From Caulobacter sp. UNC358MFTsu5.1 (GTDB taxonomy: Bacteria; Pseudomonadota; Alphaproteobacteria; Caulobacterales; Caulobacteraceae): a stretch of DNA of 64,000 nucleotides. Location: positions 1 through 64,000 of the forward strand of contig NZ_JONW01000001.1 of NCBI RefSeq assembly GCF_000712075.1. The letters are read 5' to 3'. This document shows positions 55,210 through 64,000 of the stretch, one piece after another. The translations under genes and the position numbers were made by a program. Each line of letters begins with the position of its first letter. Position 1 is the stretch's first letter. Under the pieces are notes generated by a model. The model was not told where the DNA came from, searched no databases, and saw only the letters and a program-made list of their open reading frames with translations.

Positions 55210-56745
55210 TTAGAGCACTCCGTCCAGCGCGCGGCGCACGCCCAGCGGGTTGGCGGCCTGCAGGGCCGCCGGCAGCAGGACGTCGGGGATGTCCTGGTAG
55301 CAGACCGGGCGCAGGAAGCGCTCGATGGCGCGAGTGCCCACCGAGGTGCCGCGCGGGTCCGAGGTGGCCGGATACGGACCGCCGTGGACCATGGCGTTGG
55401 AGACCTCCACGCCGGTCGGCCAGCCGTTGGCCAGGATGCGACCGGCCTTGCGTTCCAGGATCGGCAGCAGGCGGCGCGCGGCCTCGATGTCGCCGGGGTT
55501 CGAGGCGTCCATCTGCAGGGTGGCGGTCAGCTGACCTTCCAGCCCTTCCAGGGCGGTGGCCAGCTGCACCACGTCCGAGAACCGCACGATCAGCGACGAC
55601 GAGCCGAACACCTCGTGGCTCAGCACCGGGTCGCGCAGGAAGGTCTCGGCGTCGGTCGAGAACAGCGCGCCGACCGCCTGGTTGACGCCGTCGCCGACGC
55701 AGCCGCGGGCCAGCAGCTTGACGCCCGGATGGTCGACCAGCGCGTCCACGCCCTGCTCGTAGGCGCCGAAGATGCCCGGGGTCAGCATGACGTGGGGCTG
55801 GGCGCCCTTGAGCGCCTCGACGGCGGCGGTCTCGAAGCGGTCGGCGTCCGGGCCGGCCAGGACGAAGACCAGGCCGGGATTGGTGCAGAACTGGCCGGCG
55901 CCCATGGTCAGCGAGCCGATGAAGGCCGCGCCCAGGGCCTCGGCGCGGGCCGACAGGGCGGCGGGCAGCAGCAGCACCGGATTGACGCTGCTCATCTCGG
56001 CGAAGACCGGGATCGGCTCGGGGCGGTTGGCGGCGATCCGCATGAAGGCCGTGCCGCCGGCGCGCGAACCGGTGAAGCCCACGGCCTTGACGCGCGGGTC
56101 GGCGACCAGGCCGGCGCCCAGGGTGCGCTGCTGGCCGATCAGCATGGCGAAGACGCCGGCGGGCAGGCCGGCGGCCTTGACCGCCTTCTCGACCGCGGTG
56201 CCCACCAAGTAGCCGGTGTTGGGGTGGGCCGAGTGACCCTTGACGATGACCGGGCAGCCGGCCGCCAGGGCCGAGGCGGTGTCGCCGCCGGCCGTCGAGA
56301 AGGCCAGGGGGAAGTTCGACGCGCCGAACACCACCACGGGGCCCAGCGGGATGAAGCGCTGGCGCAGGTCGGCGCGGGGCAGGGGCGTGCGGTCCGGCAT
56401 GGCCGGGTCGATGCGGGCGCCGATCCAGTCGCCGCGCCGGACGACCTGGGCGAACAGCCGCAGCTGGCCGCAGGTGCGGCCGCGCTCGCCGGTGATGCGG
56501 GCCGCGGGCAGGCCGGTCTCGGCCACGGCGGTCTCGATCAGCTCGTCGCCCAGCGCCTCGATCTCGGCGGCGATCCCCTCGAGGAAGGCGGCGCGGGTTT
56601 CCAGGTCGGTCTCGCGATAGGTGTCGAAGGCGGCCGCGGCGGCGGCGACGACGGATTCGATCTGCTCCGCGCTAGGCTCCGGGAAGCTGCGGCCGAAGTG
56701 TTCGTTGGTGGCGGGGTTCAGGGCCCGCAGCGCGGCTTCGGCCAT
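55210..56745 (-). CDS. 2-oxoglutarate semialdehyde dehydrogenase, copy 2
   Basis: A 511-residue paralogue of the enzyme at 26950. The cofactor strand is [20 protein letters not shown] (about 138-157). The catalytic Glu is in [11 protein letters not shown] and the nucleophile Cys in [10 protein letters not shown]. In the pathway it oxidises 2-oxoglutarate semialdehyde to 2-oxoglutarate with NAD(P)+, the last step of oxidative arabinose breakdown. The start at 56745 follows AGAGAG. Third gene of the operon, 10 bp after the arabinose dehydrogenase gene. Confidence 0.93.
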   Translation of the reverse strand: MAEAALRALNPATNEHFGRSFPEPSAEQIESVVAAAAAAFDTYRETDLETRAAFLEGIAAEIEALGDELIETAVAETGLPAARITGERGRTCGQLRLFAQVVRRGDWIGARIDPAMPDRTPLPRADLRQRFIPLGPVVVFGASNFPLAFSTAGGDTASALAAGCPVIVKGHSAHPNTGYLVGTAVEKAVKAAGLPAGVFAMLIGQQRTLGAGLVADPRVKAVGFTGSRAGGTAFMRIAANRPEPIPVFAEMSSVNPVLLLPAALSARAEALGAAFIGSLTMGAGQFCTNPGLVFVLAGPDADRFETAAVEALKGAQPHVMLTPGIFGAYEQGVDALVDHPGVKLLARGCVGDGVNQAVGALFSTDAETFLRDPVLSHEVFGSSSLIVRFSDVVQLATALEGLEGQLTATLQMDASNPGDIEAARRLLPILERKAGRILANGWPTGVEVSNAMVHGGPYPATSDPRGTSVGTRAIERFLRPVCYQDIPDVLLPAALQAANPLGVRRALDGVL

Positions 56746-56755
56746 GTCGATCTCT

Positions 56756-57712
56756 CTATTCAATGAACGCCGGAGCGACGACCCGTCGCCCCAGCAGGAA
56801 GGCGTCGGCGACATGGCGTAACGGGCTGACGTCGACGTCGCTGGCGGCGTCGACCACCAAGCGCGCGAAAGCGTCATAGAGGCCGGCATATTCGGCGTCC
56901 GGCCCCTCGCGAAGCAGGACGTCGTCGAGCCACAACTTGGCGCCGCCGTGCGACAGCTTCAACACTTTGTTACCGGTATCTTTGTCTTCGACCTCGACCG
57001 CGATGTCCCAGCTTTGCGGACCGGTCTGCAGGAAGTCGAACTCGGCCCTTACCGGCGCGCCGGCGGCGTCCACGAAGTCCAGCTCGGCCTGGATCGGCGA
57101 CTGGCAGTTTTCCGGCACGTGCAGCGTGGCGGCCGTCAGGAAGAAGGGGCGGGGCAGGATGGCGGTGGCGATCGACAGGGCGTTGATGCCTGGATCGAAC
57201 ACGCCCAGGCCGCCGGCCTCCCAGATCCAGGTCTGGCCCGGATGCCAGACGCGGACGTCCTCTCGCCAGTCGATGCGGACCGACTTGATGGTCTTGTCGG
57301 CCAGCCATTCGCGGGCGGGGGCCACGCCCTGGGCGTAGCGCGAATGCCAGGTGGTCTGCAGGGTCAGGCCGCGCTCGGCCGCGGTCAGGCGCAGGTCCTC
57401 GACCTCGCTCAGCGTCGCGCCCGGCGGCTTTTCCAGCATCACGTGCTTGCCGGCCGCCAAGGCCAGATGGGCCAGGGCGTGGCGCGGCTGGGGCGGGGTG
57501 CACAGCGACACCGCGTCGACCGCCACGTCGCTGGCCAGCAGCTCGGCCAGGGTCGTGAAGTGCGGGACGCCGTCGAGGTCGGCGTTGCGGCTGACCACGG
57601 CGGCCAGTTCGAACCGGTCGTCGGCGGCGATGGCGGGCAGGTGCTGGTCGCGGGCGATCTTGCCCAGACCGACCAATGCTAGGCGAATGGGCGCCAGGCG
57701 GATCGGCGTCAC
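56756..57712 (-). CDS. L-arabinose 1-dehydrogenase, Gfo/Idh/MocA type
   Basis: A 318-residue NAD(P)-dependent dehydrogenase closely resembling Azospirillum brasilense AraA. The Rossmann start is [15 protein letters not shown] (about 14-28). The conserved [14 protein letters not shown] has the catalytic Lys of the family. TWHSRYAQ and [20 protein letters not shown] are near identical to what I recall of AraA. It makes L-arabino-1,4-lactone (D-galactose is often also oxidised). The GTG start overlaps the preceding stop (GTGA). Confidence 0.9.
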   Translation of the reverse strand: MTPIRLAPIRLALVGLGKIARDQHLPAIAADDRFELAAVVSRNADLDGVPHFTTLAELLASDVAVDAVSLCTPPQPRHALAHLALAAGKHVMLEKPPGATLSEVEDLRLTAAERGLTLQTTWHSRYAQGVAPAREWLADKTIKSVRIDWREDVRVWHPGQTWIWEAGGLGVFDPGINALSIATAILPRPFFLTAATLHVPENCQSPIQAELDFVDAAGAPVRAEFDFLQTGPQSWDIAVEVEDKDTGNKVLKLSHGGAKLWLDDVLLREGPDAEYAGLYDAFARLVVDAASDVDVSPLRHVADAFLLGRRVVAPAFIE

Positions 57713-58704
57713 AGCTGGCGCACCGTCACCGGCTTGTCCTGGGCCTGGGCCAGGGGATTGCTGACAGGGTAGAGGAACGGAGCCGCGCCGATCTCGAACA
57801 CGTCGCCGACCTGGGTCTGGAAGCCCTCCGAGAACGACAGGGTGGCCGTGCCGAAGAAGTGCACGTGCACGTCGCCCGGCTTGCGGAAGATGTCGTACTT
57901 GAAGTGGTGGTGCTCGAGGTTGGCGATCGTGTGGGACATGTTCGCCTCGCCCGACAGGAAGGGCTTCTCCCAGACCACCTGGCCGCCGCGCAGGATCTTG
58001 CTGGCGCCGCGCACGTCGGCGGGCAGCTCGCCCGTCAGCAGTTCGGGACCCAGGGCCGCCTGGCGCAGCTTGGAGTGGGCCAGCCACAGATAGTTGCCGC
58101 GCTCGATCACGTGGTCCGAGAATTCGTTGGCCAGGCAGAAGCCCAGGCGGTGCGGGGTCCTGTCGGGGCCGATGATGTAGACGCCGGCGATCTCGGGCTC
58201 CTCGCCGCCGTCCTTGGCGAAGGCGGGCGAGGTCAGGGCCGCGCCGTGGCCGACCACGTGCGAGCCGTCGCCCTTGTAGAACCACTCCGGCTGGGCCCCG
58301 ACCTGGCCGGCGGCGGGCTTGCCGCCCTCGACGCCCATCAGGAACATCCGCATGGAGTCGGTCAGCTGCTCGCCCGCCTGGGCGGCCTTGTGCATCTTGT
58401 CGCGGCCCTCGGCCGAGCCGAGGTGGGTCAGGCCGGTGCCGGTCAGCACCAGGTGGGCGGGATCGGGATGGTCGATCGGGGCCAGCACCCGGCCCTCGGC
58501 TAGGGCGGCGGGGATGTCGATCTCGGCGCCGAGCGGCGTGGCCTGTGCGGCCTCGGCCAGGGTGGCGCCGGCCGCCAGGGCGGCGTTGGCCAGGGCCAGC
58601 AGGGTGTCGACGCCCTCGACCTTGCGGGCCAGGCCCGCGTCATTGACCGCCGCGAGGATTCGCGTCCCGCCCTGTTCCTTCAGTTGCACGAACCGCAGCA
58701 CCAT
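57709..58704 (-). CDS. 2-keto-3-deoxy-L-arabonate dehydratase, AraD1/FAH type
   Basis: A 331-residue fumarylacetoacetate-hydrolase-fold protein of the AraD1 (GguC-like, Caulobacter XylX-like) group. It starts MVLRFVQLKEQGGTRILAAV. The metal-binding and catalytic region includes EPEIAGVYIIGPDRTPHRLG and the FCLANEFSDHVIE stretch (about 190-202), whose acidic residues bind the divalent ion. It dehydrates 2-keto-3-deoxy-arabonate to 2-oxoglutarate semialdehyde. First gene of the catabolic operon; the regulon palindrome is 29 bp upstream. Confidence 0.88.
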   Translation of the reverse strand: MVLRFVQLKEQGGTRILAAVNDAGLARKVEGVDTLLALANAALAAGATLAEAAQATPLGAEIDIPAALAEGRVLAPIDHPDPAHLVLTGTGLTHLGSAEGRDKMHKAAQAGEQLTDSMRMFLMGVEGGKPAAGQVGAQPEWFYKGDGSHVVGHGAALTSPAFAKDGGEEPEIAGVYIIGPDRTPHRLGFCLANEFSDHVIERGNYLWLAHSKLRQAALGPELLTGELPADVRGASKILRGGQVVWEKPFLSGEANMSHTIANLEHHHFKYDIFRKPGDVHVHFFGTATLSFSEGFQTQVGDVFEIGAAPFLYPVSNPLAQAQDKPVTVRQL

Positions 58705-58732
58705 GGCTGTCGTTACCTCCCAGCGGGTTTGG

Positions 58733-58752
58733 CTATTTAGTCAGACAAATAG
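58733..58752. promoter_or_regulatory. FadR-type operator, catabolic operon
   Basis: CTATTTAGTCAGACAAATAG, symmetrical except for one A/A pair, 29 bp before the first catabolic gene. It is the best palindrome of the set. Confidence 0.82.
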
Positions 58753-58933
58753 CGATCTGCGAGGCGCTGTCAAACGTGGATCGGGCGTTTCCCGGCGGCG
58801 ATCCGAACCGGACGGCGCGCTGTCCCAGCGCCGGAAACGGCGCAAACCCGCGTCGCGTCGGCGTTTGCCAATCGTCATACTTTTGAGGATGGAAATCGGA
58901 CACCCATGATCGGTGAAGCCCCTGCGAAATCCC

Positions 58934-58947
58934 TTGTCGGCGGACAA
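58934..58947. promoter_or_regulatory. Possible autoregulatory site of the GntR gene
   Basis: TTGTC-GGCG-GACAA, about 85 bp before the regulator start. Half-sites match the regulon motif, but the spacer is 4 bp instead of 1 bp. Confidence 0.4.
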
Positions 58948-59030
58948 ACTGTCTCGCTAGTGTCGCGCTGCGTCGAGATCGGCGGGCGGAGGGGGCTTCG
59001 TTCGTCGGCTGGGCAGGGAGCGAAGCGCGC

Positions 59031-59780
59031 GTGCGAAAGAAGACGGACAAGGCCGGCGACGGGGATTTCGCGCGGGACAGCCTGGCGGCCACCAGTCGAA
59101 TCCACGGCTCGATCGCGCGCACCCTGGGGGTGGCCATCGTCTCCGGCCAGTACCAGCCGGGCGACATCCTCAACAACGAGATCGATTCCAGCGAGCAGTT
59201 GCAGGTCTCGCGCAGCGCCTATCGCGAGGCCATCCGCATCCTGGCCGCCAAGGGCCTGGTCGAGAGCCGTCCCAAGACCGGCACCCGGGTCACCGAGCGC
59301 AACCGGTGGAGCCTGCTGGACCCCGAGGTGCTGGCCTGGTTCTTCGAATCCGAGCCCAGCGAGGAGTTCCTCAAGGGCCTGTACGAACTGCGGATGATCG
59401 TCGAGCCGGCCGCCGCGGCCCTGGCCGCCGAGCGCCGCGACGACGGCCAGCTGGAACGCATGCGCAAGGCGCTGATCCAGATGGAAAGCCAGACCCTGGC
59501 CACCGAGGCCGGCCAGGCCGCCGACCGCGACTTTCACGACACCGTGCTGGAGGCCACCGGCAACGCGCCGCTGTTCACGCTGTCCAGCAGCATCGGTGCG
59601 GCGGTGCGCTGGACCACGATCTTCAAGCAGCGCAAGCGCGAGCTGCCCCGCGACCCGATGCCCGACCACTGGAAGGTGTTCGACGCCATCGCCGCCAGCC
59701 GTCCGGACCAGGCGCGGCAGGCGATGGAGCGGCTGGTGGGCTTGGCGCTGGAGGACACGCGGGCCTCGATCGCGGACTAG
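59031..59780 (+). CDS. FCD-domain GntR (FadR subfamily) regulator
   Basis: A 249-residue GntR-type regulator. The N-terminal winged HTH (about 23-92) has SEQLQVSRSAYREAIRILAA and SRPKTGTRVTERN. The C-terminal all-helical FCD effector domain (about 100-235) has LYELRMIVEPAAAALAAERR and metal/ligand residues in DRDFHDTVLEATGNAPL and DHWKVFDAIA. The GTG start at 59031 has AGGGAG 11 nt upstream. It lies in the middle of the arabinose locus and is the natural candidate to bind the repeated TTGTCNGACAA motif; the ligand may be arabinose, arabonate or 2-keto-3-deoxy-arabonate. Confidence 0.93.
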   Translation: MRKKTDKAGDGDFARDSLAATSRIHGSIARTLGVAIVSGQYQPGDILNNEIDSSEQLQVSRSAYREAIRILAAKGLVESRPKTGTRVTERNRWSLLDPEVLAWFFESEPSEEFLKGLYELRMIVEPAAAALAAERRDDGQLERMRKALIQMESQTLATEAGQAADRDFHDTVLEATGNAPLFTLSSSIGAAVRWTTIFKQRKRELPRDPMPDHWKVFDAIAASRPDQARQAMERLVGLALEDTRASIAD

Positions 59781-59810
59781 GTTCGCTTACTGTCTAACGT
59801 CTCAAAGCAC

Positions 59811-59847
59811 CGCTCATCCCGGCATTCGCCGGGATGAGCGGATTTTG
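59811..59847. terminator. Bidirectional terminator
   Basis: CGCTCATCCCGGC (59811-59823), loop ATTC, GCCGGGATGAGCG (59828-59840), then GATTTTG on the plus strand. It lies between the convergent regulator and GH27 genes. Confidence 0.82.
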
Positions 59848-59848
59848 A

Positions 59849-61219
59849 CTAGCCGAGCCGATACAGTCCCGAACCGTGGGCCGGCAACGTCCGCTCCAGC
59901 CGGCCCTCCGCCGCGCCGTCGGCCTTCCGCGCCCAGAGGTCCCGCACCGCCGCGCGACCTTTCAGACCCAGCGGCGCGAGGTCGACGCCGACCGCCGCCT
60001 CGCGGTCCGTCTTGTTGAACAGCGCCACGTATCGCGCCTTCGAACCCGGGGCCTCGGCCGCCCACGCCGCTTGCCGGTCGTCGTTGATCACCGGCCGGTT
60101 CCCCGTGCTCCGCTGGTTCACCGCCAAGACCTCGTCGTTGGTCAGCAGCGCCGTCGTCGCGGCGTCCAGCTTGCGCAGGTCGCCGCCCATGATCAGGGGC
60201 GAGCGGGCGATCGACCAGAGGGTCATCATCGTGCGCTGCTCGTCGGGGGTGAAGCGCGTGGTCCGCTTGCCCAGGTCGAGGACGCCGAGCGGCAGCATGT
60301 CGGCGTCGGGCCAGCAGCCGGGGATGCGGTAGGGGTTCCAGCGCTCCAGCCGGCCGAACTGCTCCAGCAGCAGCGGCCACTGGTCCCAGAAGTCGTCGCT
60401 GATCCGCCAGAGGTTGGCGTGGCGCTGCACATGGGCCGCGGCGTCCAGCGGCGTCTCGCCGGGCGACAGGCTCAGCACCATCGGTCGGCCGCTGGCGTCG
60501 ATGGCCTTGCGCACCGCTTCGATCTCGGGCGCGTGGTCGTGATAGGGCCGGCTCATGTCGTCGACCTTGACGTAGTCGACGCCCCAGGCGGCCAGCAGCT
60601 TGAAGACGCTGTCGTAATAGGCCTGGGCGCCCGGCTTCTTCATGTCGACGCCGTACATGTCCGGGTTCCACGGGCAGGTGCTGTTCCTGTCGACGATGTC
60701 GCCGATGCGGAGGTCCGTCCCCAGCACCGGCAGGTTTCGATCCGCCGCCTGGCGGGGCGCGCCGCGCATCAGGTGGATGCCGAACTTCAGGCCCAGGGCG
60801 TGCAGCCGGTCGCCCAGCGGCTTGAACCCTGCGCCGTTGGCGGACGACGGGAAGCGGTTGACCGCCGGCAGCAGGCGGCCCCACGGATCGAGCGCCAGAT
60901 GCGCGTCCTGACGGTAGTCGAAGCCGGTCGCGCCGGGCTCGTACCACTGGATGTCCACCGTGAAGACGTCGTAGCCGTGCGGCAGCAGCACCTTGGCCAT
61001 GACCTGGGCGTTGGCGATCGCCTGCTCCTCGGTCAGGGTGGTGGCGAAGCTGTCCCAGCTGTTCCAGCCCATCGGCGGGGTGGGCGCCAGGGCGCGGAAG
61101 GCCAGGGAATCAGCTGCCCGGGCCGCGTGCGGAAGCCAGGGCGCGGCGAGCGAAGCGGCCAGCAGGGCCCGGCGCCGGAGGCGGAACCCCGCCTTGGCGA
61201 GCGGATTTTTCGAGTCCAT
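59849..61219 (-). CDS. GH27 alpha-galactosidase / beta-L-arabinopyranosidase
   Basis: A 456-residue family 27 hydrolase. The export signal has RRRALLAASLAAPWLP (Tat-like, cleaved near ARAAD). The hallmark TPPMGWNSWDSF is at 47-58, the nucleophile Asp220 in YVKVDD and the acid/base Asp275 or 276 in RISDDFWD. The sugar-contact loop reads VDIQWYEPGA, not the DDCW of ordinary alpha-galactosidases. That loop and the arabinose context make beta-L-arabinopyranosidase activity plausible; D-galactose and L-arabinopyranose differ only at C5. Its operator is at 61239. Confidence 0.88.
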   Translation of the reverse strand: MDSKNPLAKAGFRLRRRALLAASLAAPWLPHAARAADSLAFRALAPTPPMGWNSWDSFATTLTEEQAIANAQVMAKVLLPHGYDVFTVDIQWYEPGATGFDYRQDAHLALDPWGRLLPAVNRFPSSANGAGFKPLGDRLHALGLKFGIHLMRGAPRQAADRNLPVLGTDLRIGDIVDRNSTCPWNPDMYGVDMKKPGAQAYYDSVFKLLAAWGVDYVKVDDMSRPYHDHAPEIEAVRKAIDASGRPMVLSLSPGETPLDAAAHVQRHANLWRISDDFWDQWPLLLEQFGRLERWNPYRIPGCWPDADMLPLGVLDLGKRTTRFTPDEQRTMMTLWSIARSPLIMGGDLRKLDAATTALLTNDEVLAVNQRSTGNRPVINDDRQAAWAAEAPGSKARYVALFNKTDREAAVGVDLAPLGLKGRAAVRDLWARKADGAAEGRLERTLPAHGSGLYRLG

Positions 61220-61238
61220 GGACGCCTCCCGCGCGACC

Positions 61239-61254
61239 TATCGTCCGACAACTT
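61239..61254. promoter_or_regulatory. FadR-type operator, GH27
   Basis: TATCGTCCGACAACTT, 20 bp before the GH27 start on the minus strand. Confidence 0.7.
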
Positions 61255-61349
61255 TCGGCGAAGTTTTTGTTGTGCGTTCAATTGGAAAACACGGCTTGCC
61301 GACCTTGTCGAGCGGCGCAGCTCTCACGTTGACGCCACGTCGTGGGCGG

Positions 61350-61365
61350 TATAGTCAGACAAATA
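61350..61365. promoter_or_regulatory. FadR-type operator, ilvD/GH51 operon
   Basis: TATAGTCAGACAAATA, exactly the consensus, 139 bp before the dehydratase start. Confidence 0.82.
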
Positions 61366-61503
61366 AACAGGGGTGAAACGAACGGGAATGTCGATCGCTC
61401 CGCTCAAGTGGCGGACAATCGTCATGGCAGCCCGCGAGGCCCTCCCGCTGACGCCGACCCAAGGCCCTCCTCGTCCACCCGGGGCCGCCTATCAAGGACT
61501 GTC

Positions 61504-63306
61504 ATGAGCTCTGCCGCCGTTCCGCCCCGCGCCCTTCGTTCGCGCGCCTGGTTCGACAATCCCGACAACGCGGACATGACGGCGCTGTACCTCGAGCGCT
61601 ACCTGAACTTCGGCCTGTCGCTGGACGAGCTGCAGTCGGGCAAGCCGATCATCGGCATCGCCCAGACCGGCAGCGACCTGTCGCCCTGCAACCGCCACCA
61701 CCTGGTGCTGGCCGAGCGCATCCGCGAAGGCATCCGCACGGCCGGCGGCATCGCCCTGGAGTTCCCGGTCCACCCGATCCAGGAAACCGGCAAGCGTCCG
61801 ACCGCGGGCCTGGACCGCAACCTGTCGTACCTGGGCCTGGTGGAGACCCTGTACGGCTATCCGATCGACGGCGTGGTCCTGACCATCGGCTGCGACAAGA
61901 CCACCCCGGCCTGCCTGATGGCCGCCGCCACCGTCAACATCCCCGCCATCGCCCTGTCGGTCGGCCCGATGCTGAACGGCTGGCACAAGGGCCAGCGCAC
62001 CGGCTCGGGCACCATCGTCTGGAAGGCCCGCGAGATGCTGGCGGCCGGCGAGATCGACCGCGCCGGCTTCATCAAGCTGGTGGCCAGCTCGGCTCCGTCG
62101 ACCGGCTACTGCAACACCATGGGCACGGCCACGACCATGAACTCGCTGACCGAGGCGCTGGGCATGTCGCTGACCGGCTCGGCGGCGATCCCGGCCCCGT
62201 ATCGCGACCGGCAGCAGAACGCCTACGAGACCGGCCTGCGGATCGTCGAGCTGGTCGAGCAGGACATCAAGCCGTCCGACATCCTGACCCGCGACGCGTT
62301 CCTGAACGCCATCGTCGTCAACTCGGCCATCGGCGGCTCGACCAACGCCCCGATCCACCTGAACGGCCTGGCCCGGCACATGGGCGTCGAGCTCAGCGTC
62401 GACGACTGGCAGACCTATGGCGAGGAGGTGCCGCTGCTGGTCAACCTGCAGCCGGCCGGCGAATACCTCGGCGAGGACTATTACCGCGCCGGCGGCGTGC
62501 CGGCGGTGGTCAACCAGCTGATGGGCCAGGGCCTGATCCGCGAGGACGCCCTGACCGTGTCGGGCAAGACCCTGGGCGAAGCCTGTCGCGGCGCGGCGAT
62601 CGAGGACGAGGCGGTGATCCGTCCGTTCGACAAGCCGCTGGTCGAGCGCGCCGGCTTCGTGGTCATGCGCGGCAACCTGTTCAACTCGGCGATCATGAAG
62701 ACCAGCGTGATCACCGCCGAGTTCCGCGACCGCTACCTGTCGGACCCGAACGACCCCGACGCCTTCGAGGGCGACGCGGTGGTGTTCGACGGCCCCGAGG
62801 ACTACCACCACCGGATCGACGACCCGTCGGTGGGCATCACCGAGCGCAGCGTGCTGTTCATGCGTGGGGCCGGGCCGATCGGCTATCCCGGCGCGGCCGA
62901 GGTCGTGAACATGCGGGCCCCCGACTACCTGATCAAGAAGGGCGTCCACCAGCTGCCGTGCATCGGCGACGGCCGCCAGTCGGGCACGTCGGGGTCTCCC
63001 TCGATCCTCAACGCCTCGCCGGAAGCCGCGGCCGGCGGCGGCCTGGCCCTGCTGAAGACCGGCGACCGGGTCCGCGTCGATCTGCGCAAGTCGCGCGTCG
63101 ACGTGCTGGTCACGCCCGAGGAGATCGTCGCGCGGCGCAAGGCGCTCGAGGCCGAAGGCGGCTTCAAATATCCGGAAAGCCAGACGCCCTGGCAGGAGAT
63201 CCAGCGGGCCATCGTCGGCCAGATGGAGACGGGGGCGGTGCTGGAGCCGGCCGTCAAGTACCAGCGCATCGCCCAGACCAAGGGCCTGCCCCGCGACAAC
63301 CACTAG
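61504..63306 (+). CDS. L-arabonate / D-xylonate dehydratase (IlvD/Edd family)
   Basis: A 600-residue Fe-S dehydratase of the sugar-acid branch of IlvD/Edd, close to Caulobacter XylD. The start pattern is [20 protein letters not shown]. Cluster and Mg ligands are in [13 protein letters not shown] (about 49-61), [12 protein letters not shown] (about 128-139) and [14 protein letters not shown]. The C-terminus contains [17 protein letters not shown] and [20 protein letters not shown]. It removes water from L-arabonate to give 2-keto-3-deoxy-arabonate. AAGGA lies 7 nt before the ATG at 61504. Confidence 0.92.
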   Translation: MSSAAVPPRALRSRAWFDNPDNADMTALYLERYLNFGLSLDELQSGKPIIGIAQTGSDLSPCNRHHLVLAERIREGIRTAGGIALEFPVHPIQETGKRPTAGLDRNLSYLGLVETLYGYPIDGVVLTIGCDKTTPACLMAAATVNIPAIALSVGPMLNGWHKGQRTGSGTIVWKAREMLAAGEIDRAGFIKLVASSAPSTGYCNTMGTATTMNSLTEALGMSLTGSAAIPAPYRDRQQNAYETGLRIVELVEQDIKPSDILTRDAFLNAIVVNSAIGGSTNAPIHLNGLARHMGVELSVDDWQTYGEEVPLLVNLQPAGEYLGEDYYRAGGVPAVVNQLMGQGLIREDALTVSGKTLGEACRGAAIEDEAVIRPFDKPLVERAGFVVMRGNLFNSAIMKTSVITAEFRDRYLSDPNDPDAFEGDAVVFDGPEDYHHRIDDPSVGITERSVLFMRGAGPIGYPGAAEVVNMRAPDYLIKKGVHQLPCIGDGRQSGTSGSPSILNASPEAAAGGGLALLKTGDRVRVDLRKSRVDVLVTPEEIVARRKALEAEGGFKYPESQTPWQEIQRAIVGQMETGAVLEPAVKYQRIAQTKGLPRDNH

Positions 63307-63360
63307 ATCCGAACCACCGAAGACAAACGCCGATCAACGGCGAGCCTTAGGGAGAATATC

Positions 63361-64000
63361 GTGAAGCTGACCACGTTGAAGCACGCGCTCGTCGCAGGCC
63401 TCGCCACCGCTGTCCTGGCCACGGCCGGGGCCGCTTGCGCCCAGACCGCCGTCACCGGCGCCCTGCGCGCCGACCAGCCTGGTCCGGTGATCCAGCCGGA
63501 GGTCTACGGCCAGTTCGCCGAGCACCTGGGGCATGGCATCTACGAGGGCGTCTGGGTCGGCGAGGACAGCAAGATCCCCAACACCCGGGGCTATCGCAAC
63601 GACGTGGTCGCGGCCCTGAAGGCCATCAAGGTGCCGCTGGTCCGCTGGCCCGGCGGCTGCTTCGCCGACGACTACCACTGGCGCGAGGGGATCGGCCCGC
63701 GCGACAAGCGCCCCGTCAAGGTCAACGTGGTGTGGGGCGGCGTCGAGGAGCCCAACAGCTTCGGCACCAACGAGTTCATGGAGTTCGCCGAACTGATCGG
63801 CGCCAAGACCTATGTCGCCGGCAATGTCGGCACCGGCTCGCCGCAGGAGATGGCCGAGTGGGTCGAGTACATGGTATCGCCGACCAGCTCGTCGATCGCC
63901 AACCTGCGCCGGGCCAACGGCCGCGACAAACCCTGGAAGCTCGACTACTTCGGCGTCGGCAACGAGAACTGGGGCTGCGGCGGCCAGATGACGGCGGCCC
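63361..64000 (+). CDS. Secreted GH51 alpha-L-arabinofuranosidase (5' part, cut by window end)
   Basis: 213 codons of an open frame that continues beyond the window. The GTG start has GGGAG 6 nt upstream. A signal peptide (about 1-28, ending AACAQ) is followed by the GH51 pattern [20 protein letters not shown] and [19 protein letters not shown]. The acid/base Glu202 is in GVGNENWG. It is secreted, unlike the GH51 at 49256, so it likely removes arabinose side chains outside or in the periplasm. It is 54 bp after the dehydratase gene, same operon. Confidence 0.93.
   Translation, partial: MKLTTLKHALVAGLATAVLATAGAACAQTAVTGALRADQPGPVIQPEVYGQFAEHLGHGIYEGVWVGEDSKIPNTRGYRNDVVAALKAIKVPLVRWPGGCFADDYHWREGIGPRDKRPVKVNVVWGGVEEPNSFGTNEFMEFAELIGAKTYVAGNVGTGSPQEMAEWVEYMVSPTSSSIANLRRANGRDKPWKLDYFGVGNENWGCGGQMTAA

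Larger units (their letters stand above)
58705..59030. other. Divergent region between the arabinose operon and its regulator
   Basis: A 326-bp region without a gene. It holds the strong operator at 58733-58752 near the catabolic operon and a spaced TTGTC/GACAA pair at 58934-58947 near the regulator gene. Confidence 0.7.

Overview
This is a contiguous 64 kb piece of a high-GC alphaproteobacterial chromosome, very probably Caulobacter or a close relative. Support comes from the short Caulobacter-type flagellin, TonB-dependent receptors paired with glycoside hydrolases and a tryptophan-halogenase-like flavoprotein, the Weimberg-type sugar-acid enzymes, the Ohr/OhrR pair with Cys22, and strong third-position GC with long antisense open frames. 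I see no integrase, transposase, tRNA, rRNA or CRISPR array, so this is not a mobile island.

Layout. 0-15 kb is a mix of housekeeping and small regulatory genes: flagellin; WYL regulator; alpha/beta hydrolase; an XRE/DUF2975 pair; an ECF42-type sigma factor with its DGPF (YCII) partner; topoisomerase IB; RlmJ; a chromate transporter; a phasin-like/HhH protein; the MeaB GTPase; YbjQ; two tandem DUF4112 membrane proteins; and a glutathione transferase. 15.2-16.0 kb is a gene-free gap full of inverted repeats and tandem stem-loops. 16-27 kb carries the two methylmalonyl-CoA mutase subunits, a nitronate monooxygenase-like enzyme, a DUF2793 protein, a Mn2+ (yybP-ykoY) riboswitch in front of a TMEM165-family exporter, a 25-residue membrane protein and a fused 5-oxoprolinase. 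27-36 kb holds an aldehyde dehydrogenase divergent from a LacI regulator, then a GH3 glucosidase divergent from a TonB receptor, then a halogenase-like protein. 36-43.7 kb contains ArsR/SRPBCC, two DUF1801 proteins, Ohr/OhrR, a thiolase, AraC and LysR regulators, a second Ohr/OsmC protein with Ser at the peroxidatic position, and an acetyltransferase.

43.8-64 kb is a coherent L-arabinose/arabinan utilisation locus. Secreted enzymes (GH43, GH27, a signal-peptide GH51 and a periplasmic aldose epimerase) cut the polymer. A TonB receptor and a CUT1 ABC importer bring pieces in. A cytoplasmic GH51 trims them. An Azospirillum-AraA-type arabinose 1-dehydrogenase, an IlvD/Edd aldonate dehydratase, a FAH-fold 2-keto-3-deoxy-arabonate dehydratase and a 2-oxoglutarate-semialdehyde dehydrogenase then carry the sugar to 2-oxoglutarate. 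A lactonase is not in the window.

The strongest new signal is a repeated operator, consensus TATAGTCNGACAAATA (FadR-type TNGTNNNACNA core), seen upstream of all six transcription units of that locus. It very likely makes them one regulon of the FCD-domain GntR regulator encoded at 59031-59780. Other points of interest are a near-ideal ECF42 promoter, a family of GGGGACA...TGTCCCC palindromes placed 6-12 nt after the stop codons of four minus-strand genes, and the unexplained structured intergenic region at 15.66-15.83 kb.
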